A stretch of DNA of 37,393 bases from a virus, in the IMG/VR virus record IMGVR_UViG_3300017746_000046, positions 1 through 37,393 of that record. The stretch is one strand, 5' to 3'. Below, in pieces: positions 10,801 to 19,800 of this stretch (within the stretch, counting starts at the first letter, position 1; each line of letters begins with the position of its first letter). The translations under genes and the position numbers were made by a program. The notes beneath the pieces are model-generated. The model had not been told where the DNA came from, searched no databases, and worked only from the letters and a program-made list of their open reading frames with translations.

Positions 10801-13800
10801 GGCAAATGAATTAATAAATCAGTTAGGTAAAATGGGTGTATACCCGGCTATTTCACAAACAAAAATGTTTTTGGAAACAGGTAATGTAACATTTTTACAG
10901 GACTTCTATGATGATAATGGTAAGGTTGTACCAGAAGTACATTCAGTATTATTTAAACAAATTCAAAGTCACCTAAACGTTTATAAAGAAACTAGAGCAG
11001 AAAGCACTCAACCTGAAGAAGTAAAAACAGAAGAAGAAATATCTATTGAAGAAAGTGAAGAAACTAGATCTGCACTAGATATGCTTTTAGATAAAGCGGG
11101 AATAGATATTAAAATTGATGTAAGTGTTAATAGCCCTTTATTAGTCAATGCTTTAAAAAGAAGTTATAATAAATATAGAGCAAAACAAGCAAGATTAGGA
11201 CAGCCTATTTTAGATAGCACTGAATGGATGAATACTGCAGAAGCAGTGAATATTAGAAATGTTGTTAATGCTATAAAAAAGGTTTGGGCATCAGGAAAAC
11301 CTGAAGTAAATGTTGAGGGTATATTAGAGTTTATCAATCCGCTTGAAAAAGATGTAATAAAAAATGATACGGGATTTGAAGAGTTTCTACAAGACCCTGA
11401 AGTTTTAATTAACAACCCTGTTATAACATCAATACTAAATCAATCAGGTGTTGAAATGTCTGATATTGTTGAAAGTAAAGATGTTAGTTTAGAAGAAGGG
11501 CAAGCGTTAGAAGATACACCTCAAAGAGTTTTCTATAAAGAAGGTGTTACTGCAGATATATATAAGATATCAGTAGTAGATAACCAAACAGGAGAAATTG
11601 TTGAAATGTATAAACTCCTGGATAAAAAAGGCAATGAGTTATCAGATGATATCTTAGACTTTATAGATACAAATTTTAAATCAGTACAAGGAGTATTTTT
11701 ATCTGGACAAGGTAAAACAGCTAAACAAGCATTAGAATCTTTGAATGCAAATCTAGTAGACTCCACAACTCCATTTAGTTTTGACGGTGTTGATGGATTA
11801 ACATATGGACAAATAGTATACAAAGATGGTGTAAAATATATAGTTGTTCAAGATCCAAGGTTTTCTAAAAAGTATGGAGAAAATCAAAAACTTAAAGTAA
11901 TTAAAGAATCTGATAATACAGGTCCTATTTCAGAAAGAAAGTTTTTGTTTATTCCACAAGGTGAGTTTAATGGCAAGTTTACTTTAGAAGAAACTACATT
12001 TAACTTGATTCCGGATACAGTAACTAAGATTCAATTAAAAGATTTAACTTCATTCTATCCTCATGTAAACTATACTGAAGGTGGTGTGGGTACTGATAAT
12101 GCTAAAGCAATAGAAAGATATAATGCTATTCTTAGTTTGCTTTCTCCTGAAGAAATAGCAGGATTGCAATTGGTTGTTATGAGAACTTCTGATGGCGGTA
12201 ACAATACAGGTGCTTATGTTGCTAAAAATAGAGATGGTGAAATATATAAAGAAGCAAATCCATTAATAGATAGATTAGTAAGTAAATACGTCATTGGTAT
12301 AAGAGCAGCTACATCTGATTTACGTGATAGTATTAACATAAAACTAGTTGAGATGGGCATTGAACCATCCAATAGTGAGGAAGGAATTTTTGCTTATATA
12401 AACAATGAATCTTTTTTAATTAGAGATCAACGTACAAACAGTCCTATAGATCCTAGATCTATGACTAGAGAACAAGCAAGCAATGTTATACTAGCAGAAA
12501 AAGGATTAAACAAAGAACAAAAAGCTGAAGCACTAGAGAAAGTGCACAGAGCGTTTGCAATAAATGCATTAATTGTACAAACATTTGATAATTTAAATAT
12601 AGGTAGTGAGCCTTCATATTTTATGGCAGACTCTAAGGAGCTTCCTTTTAATATAAACTTAGTAGCCGGGGGTGGTCAAGTTGCATATGCTAAATCTAGA
12701 GAAACGGTTTATCCTATATCAATGGATGCATTGCAGTACAATACAGCAGATCAAGAAGGTAACTTATTTGTATTTGATTTAAAATATGATAAAGAGACAG
12801 GTAAAAGAATTTATGACTTTACTACTAATTTAAAAGGTAAAGAAAGAGAGGCTTTAGAAGAAGCAATAGAGCAACAACTTAGAATGCAGAATCAGTGGGA
12901 TAACTTACTGGATGCAGGAAAGGGTACTGACAGATATCTAGCTATGGTTAGGTTGCCAAATGGTACATACGCAAAAGTAAATTTAAAACCGGTTGAATAT
13001 ACTAATACTGAATTACAAGAATTATATGTAGATGTAGTTGAGGCAGCTAAAAGAATAGGTGCTATAAAAGATTCAGAAAAAAGTATGGAAGAAGCTGCAA
13101 AGTATAATGCAGAATTAAATGAAAGATTGTTTTTAAGTAGTTATTCGGGTAACTTAATAGAGTTAAATGTAGGACCTGACGGATCTATTTTTATTTCTTT
13201 AGATAATACAAGCACTAAAACAAGTTTAAATGTTGGTCTAAAACCAGAACAAGTTGAAGCAAAAGAGTCTGCTAAAGATGTATTTGAAGACTTACTTGCA
13301 AAGTATAATCAAGATAAAACAGTAGATGATTTAAATGCAGGATTAAAAAATAAAAACTTTAGAAAATCTTTTGCAACAGGTGTATCTCCTGATGTAATAT
13401 ATGAAAATAGTACTACTGAAGTTTTACCACAAGTAGTAAAAAATCAAACAGCAGAAGTTTCTGCTTCATCAGATGCTATACAATTATCACGTGATATTGC
13501 ATATATTCCTAATACAGATAAAAGCAATGAGTTAGAAATGGAATCAGCAGTAGGTAGAGATAGACCTACATCTGCAGAAGCAGAGGATTCCGTATCTGAT
13601 ATGGAAGAAGCTGAGTTTGATAAAATGGTAGATGATGTATCTAATAATAACTTTGGAGAATATCAAGAAAATATTGATCACATTTCTAATGCAATACTCA
13701 GAGGGATTGAATTAACTGAAAGAGAAAAAGAGTTAATGAAAGACTCAAACTTTAAACAGTTAGTTAACCTTATGGTGATTAAAGGTGGAGGAGCCGGTGC

Positions 13801-16800
13801 ACTAGCTGTAGAAAAATCAGAAAAAGAAACTACTCTTGATACTGTAAAAAATGAGCTTAGTGCTTTAAAGCAGAAGCTAGAAGAAGGCCTAACTACCAAG
13901 AAGGATAAAATAAAAGCTATTAAAGAAAGCAAGGAGTACCAAGATTTATTAGCTAAAAGAAAAAAACTAGAAAGAGGAGCTAATAAGCTAGTACAAGCAA
14001 CATCAGAAGTAGAGCGTATAGAAGACTACAATGAGTTTTTAGATTGGGCTAATGATAATTTACCAGATATAATTGGTGTAGAAGATCTTTTGGTTCTTGC
14101 TGACAATGGTATTTCTAAAGGATATGAAAGAGTAGGTTCTTTTGTATTAAATTTAGATAGGGTAGCTAATGGAGTAGATGTAAACGGTATTATATATACA
14201 AGCCCATTAAGCCCTTATAAATACCATGAGGCATTCCATAGTATATTTAGAACAGTTCTTACTCAAGGGCAGATTGATAGATATAGAAGTATTGCTAAAA
14301 AAGAATTAAAAGCCAAGTATGGATCTAAGTATAAAATAGAATTAGAAAAGTTTAAGAATTCAGCTGAGCAATATAAAGAAATGTCTCAACTTGAGTTAGA
14401 AAATGAGTTTGCTGAAGAATATATGGCGGATGAATTTGATGCATTCAAAATGAATCCAAGAAGCTCAAAAATAGATACAGAAATAAAATCATTTTTTACT
14501 AAGTTAATAGAGTGGATTAAAGCTGTATTTTCTAAGTACTCTTCTACAGAGTTACTAACGTTATATGAAAATATAGATTCAGGTAAATTTAAAAATGCCC
14601 CTGTACAACTTAATGAATTTACACAACTTGATGACTCTTTAAGCGGTGCGTTTAGTATTGCCAATGCATTAGTTAGATATGACACAGCATCTAAAGCTGT
14701 AGAAAATGGTGAGCCTGCAGGAGAGCTATATGTTGACTCAGATGTAATAGATCCTTTAATTAGATCTATGGCTGGTATGTTTATAAATAGAGTAAATGAA
14801 TTATCATTAACTGAGAAGTCATATAACCCTACAAAAGTATATAATGATCTTGAAACAGATTTCATGATTATGCTTGATCCAGAGGGAGAAGCCAACAAAG
14901 GTTTTTCTGGAACAAAGAAAGCATATCTTGAACAAATTGATATGGCATTTATAAATTATCCTGAAGACATTAAAAAAGAAGTGTTTGCTTTGATTAATGT
15001 TATTTCTGATATGGATCAGGCTAATCAATTAAAAATAGAAAATGTTGAAGAGACTTCAGGTATAAGAAGTACAAGTGACTTTAATAAAGATGCAGCAGAG
15101 ATAGGTGGTTTTAACTCTTTATCATATAAAGTAAGATCATATATAGCTACTACAACAATGGTTGATACTGACTTCTTTGGTAAGACAGAATTAACTGAGG
15201 GTGAAGCATTGATTGTTCCTGTTAAATTTCAAGAAGCATATACTAGCTTATTAAAATCAGTTTCAAATGAAAGTGATCCTGTAGTTATGCTTAAAAGAAT
15301 GTATGCATATTCTAGATTAAATCCACAAGGTAAGGCGGTTGTAGATAAATTATTTAATGATACGGGATTAACAATAGAAGGTCTAACATCAGAGCAACCA
15401 TTTAAAGATGTTAAAGATGGTTCATTATTGATATCAATATTAAAAGGATTTGAAAACTACAAGGTTGATTATCTATTTAATGAAAGAGATGGTAATGGTA
15501 ACTTATTAGTATATACCGCATCTGAAAGAGATGATATTAATGCTCAGTTAGATGAATGGGCTCAAGCATACATAACAAAAAGAAAACTTGCTGCAGCTAA
15601 CCCTAAGAGATTAAAGCAATTCTTAAGCCTTACTAAAGATATGAAAGAGGCAATGACTTCATATCCAGAGTCAACATCTTTAGCATATCAAATGTCTAGA
15701 GAGTTTTCTCAACGCATGTTTGATCTAATAGGTATTAGATTAAGCCCTAACTACATTGCATATAGTATTGCTAAATCTAAAACAGAAGCTGACTTAAAAA
15801 ACAGTCCTGAATTAAAAGCATTGTCAGATGGATATACAGAGGAACCAATAACAAATGATTTATTAGATCAATTATATTCTGGGTTTAGTACAAATGCAAA
15901 TATATATTCCACTAAACAGGATGGTATGGCATCAAGACTTACTAAGCTTAGTATTTCTAATGCTGCATTTGATGAAACAATTGGATCATCAACATTTATA
16001 AATCCTAATGGTGATATTGTATATGCTCATCAATTACCTACATATCATTTAAAAAGCATTGGGTCATTAAATAACAGATCTAAAATTGAACAATTAAAAA
16101 GTGAAGACTTTTTATCAAATAATTATTTGCTTAATAGTGAAGCATTTTTAAACTTATCTGATCAGAATAGACTAAAAGTAATAAGAGTTGCTGGTAGTAA
16201 AATTAAAGAGCAAATTACAAACGCTGAAAATGATCAAGCTGTTGAAGATATATTAAATGAATCTATATCAAAAAATAAATCAACACAAAGTTTTGGAGAG
16301 TTTACGCCACAAGAGTTTGCTATAGCTATTATAAACAACTATGTTTCTAATTTTAACAGAAGAACGGGTAGAGTTGAAACTGTAGAAGGAAAAGGCGGCC
16401 AACAAGTTGCAATGGCTCCTGTATTTTTAAGAGTAATGGAAGCAGCTAACACTGGAGACCTAACAAGTTTGCCTGTTATTAAAGCAGTTACTGAAGTTAA
16501 CGGTAATGTTGTTCTTACACCAGAAGCTATTAATGTATTTATAAATAGCATAGAGGCTGAGTTTAATAGAATTAGCAAAGAAACATTAGCATTTGAAAAT
16601 GCACCTGGTGATATTCAAGGATTTAATAATGAAAAAAGTGATAGGTCTGATAAAGGCAGAGCATTCAAATTTACTAATAATGGATTATTGCTTTCTGAAT
16701 CAACCAAAAAAGCATTAATACAAGTTGCTATTGATAAAGCTAAACAAGGAGAGACGGTTTCTTTTAAACAAGCTGTGTCACTAGCTGTAGGTGTAACAAA

Positions 16801-19800
16801 TGCATCTATTAGATCAGAAGTTAATAAAAGCTTAGAGCAAAGCTTTAAAGAATTTGATGATGTGATTACATCATTAAAAGCAAAAGATAATCTTTCTACG
16901 CAAGTATTAAACGGATTAACTATTGCATCTGGTGTTTCTAGAGGTGCTGTTGAATTATCACAACTTAAGTTAAATCTTACAAATGATTCAGCATATAACT
17001 TAAAACAAATATTTTTTAACAACTATATCAATTCTAAGTCAATGAATGATTTACTGCTTGGTGATCAAGCTGTATCTTTAAAAGACATGGTTGATAAAGT
17101 TAAAAGAGCAAAACTACAGAATGCTGCATACTATAGTGCCTATAGTGAAATTACGGATCTTAATAAAGGTATTACTCATTCTAGTACTAATTTTGATTTA
17201 TATCCTTTCCAAGATCCAACAGCTAAGTCTGATTTTACAGGTAATGATATTGAATTAGCAGATGCTCAAGTTTATATTACTACAAAAGGTATAAGATATT
17301 CTACTTTTGCATTTGGTAGATTAAGTCCTGCAATGGCAAGTATGCTAGATAGCATTGATAAGGGTGAGTCTATAAATGCTGATAGAGCATGGGGTTCTGC
17401 TGAAAACTCTATTAATTTAGCAAAGCAACAGGACTTTATAAACTCTAAGAAGTTTGTATATATGGATGGTAAAACTGCTTTAAAAATGTCAGTTACCGTT
17501 TTAACAAAAGAGTATACATCCAACTATAATCAAAAAACAGGTACGTGGGAGGCTAAACCTAACATGCAACAGCTTCATTATTTACGTGAACAAATGGAAG
17601 CTAATGAAGAAGCAAATAAAAACTTTGCAATGGCGGCTCCAGTTTCAGCAATAAAAATGCTAAAACAGGGGATTAATTTACTTGAGTCAAATGTATTTGA
17701 TACAACACAAGATTTGCAATCTATTAATTTAGACACATCTTACTTGGGTCTTCAAGTTGTAAACCCTTCTAACAAGATTATAGTAACTGATATGAACCAA
17801 ATCAAGGAGCTTATAACTTCTGAACAAAGTGATGATGTAGAAATTACTATAGAAGGAAGCCCTGAGTTAAATACTGTAGGAAAAGTAAGAGACGCATACA
17901 ACAAAGCAGTAGGAGAAAGAGTAACTTTAAAATACAAAAACAAAAGAAATTTAGTATTTAGTTTTGACACGGCACTTGATGAGTTAGAATTATCAAAAGA
18001 AAAAGGAGCCATTACCCCAAATCTTGCTGCATTTTTATTAGAAGCACAAAAAGGTCTTATGGCTTCAGGAGCTGCATCAAACTTACTTGAGTTCTTTGGA
18101 GTTGAAGATGGTGTTCAAAAGTATAATTTAAACAGTCCGGTAACAGCTAAAAAGTTTGAACAACTTTTCTTGACTTATTTTAGCAAAGGCACACTAAGAG
18201 AAAAAGTACCTGGTACTTCAGTTGCATTACTATCTTCATTTGGTCATAAGGTTTATAGACGTGTATATGAAATGAAAAACGGTATGCCTATTAGATCTGA
18301 GATTGTAAGAGAAAGTTCTTATAATGGAGAGAGCCTAGAAAACATAAATGATCTTGTTGATGGTAAACATGATGGCATTCTTGTTCTTGATGTTCTTAGA
18401 ACAGGGGTTATGGAATACCAAAATGATGATGTTGTAAATGGGGAGCCTACAGGAGTAAGATATAGTGAAACTATTATGCCTCCTATGGATAGAAATGTAA
18501 TGGAGTTAATTCAAGAAAATTCAAATGCTTCAATACCAGATGCAGTAGCCAAGTTGTTTGGAGTACGTATACCAACACAAGATAAACATTCAGCTGTAAA
18601 CATAAGAGTTGTTGATTTTATGCCTGTATATTATGGTTCAACAGCTATATTTCCAAAAGAACTTGTAGAAATATCAGGAGCGGATTTTGATATTGATAAA
18701 GTATATGCATTGGCAAAAGAGTACTATTTAGATAGCAATAAAGAATTTAAAGCTTACGGTTCTGGTAATTCTTATTTTGAGTATATAAAGTACATGAATC
18801 AAAAAGCTTCTGAACCTAATAATATTTATAGTACATCATCTTCTTTATACAAGGAGGAAACCTTGGCTATTAGAAGAGAAAACTCTTTGAGTGATTCTGA
18901 ACAAAATAGAGTTACAGACAAACAAGGTGTAAACAGTATATCAGAAGAAGCTCTTAGAGCAATGTTAATATTGGGTCTTCCTGTTACTAAAAAACAATTT
19001 GAAGAATATTCTAAAAAGTTTGGATCACCTAACGAGGCGGTTTTAAACAATAACATTTTAGATTATAGATATGTATTAGCAGGTAATGTTGGTGTAACAG
19101 GTGAAACACTAAAGACTATTGATCAAGATGCTGGTGAAGGTAAATCTGATTTGCCTATTGCTTATCAAGCAGCTGACTTAAAAATATTAGAAGATTTATT
19201 TGATGAGCTTTCTAATGTTGAGGGTATAGAATTATTTGCAAGCAGAAAGGATTCTGATGTAGATATTGATACACTTCATGGAATGATAAAAGCCTTTGAA
19301 GCAAACAAAGGAGCTGCAATTGGTGCTATTGTTAAACCTAATTTAGCTTTAAGTTTATTGCGTGAGTACAATATTAAATTAGTTAGTCCTATAAAATTTA
19401 ATAATAATACATATGATGGGTTTACTAAAGACAAAATAAATGGTGAAAGAATACAAGATATTATTTCTACTCTAGTAACAATGGAAACCGATAATGCTAA
19501 AGAACGTTTAATAGCAAAGTTTGGTCTTAATATTCATGCTGTTGGTTTAGTTGGTAATATGGTTTCATTGGGAATCCCATTAAGAACTTCAATTTTATTA
19601 GTAAATTCTGCTGAAATAAGAGACTTGTATGATCAAGCTTTAAATAAAGAGGACAAATTTGATGCAGGTTTAGATACTCTTTTAACAAAGCGTATTGCGT
19701 CTTTAGCATCATTAGTTGCTAAGGAAAAAGAAGGTGGTAATAAACCGCCATTTGTAAAACTATCAGATGAGTTTTTAGAGACAGCTGTAGACAGCACTGA

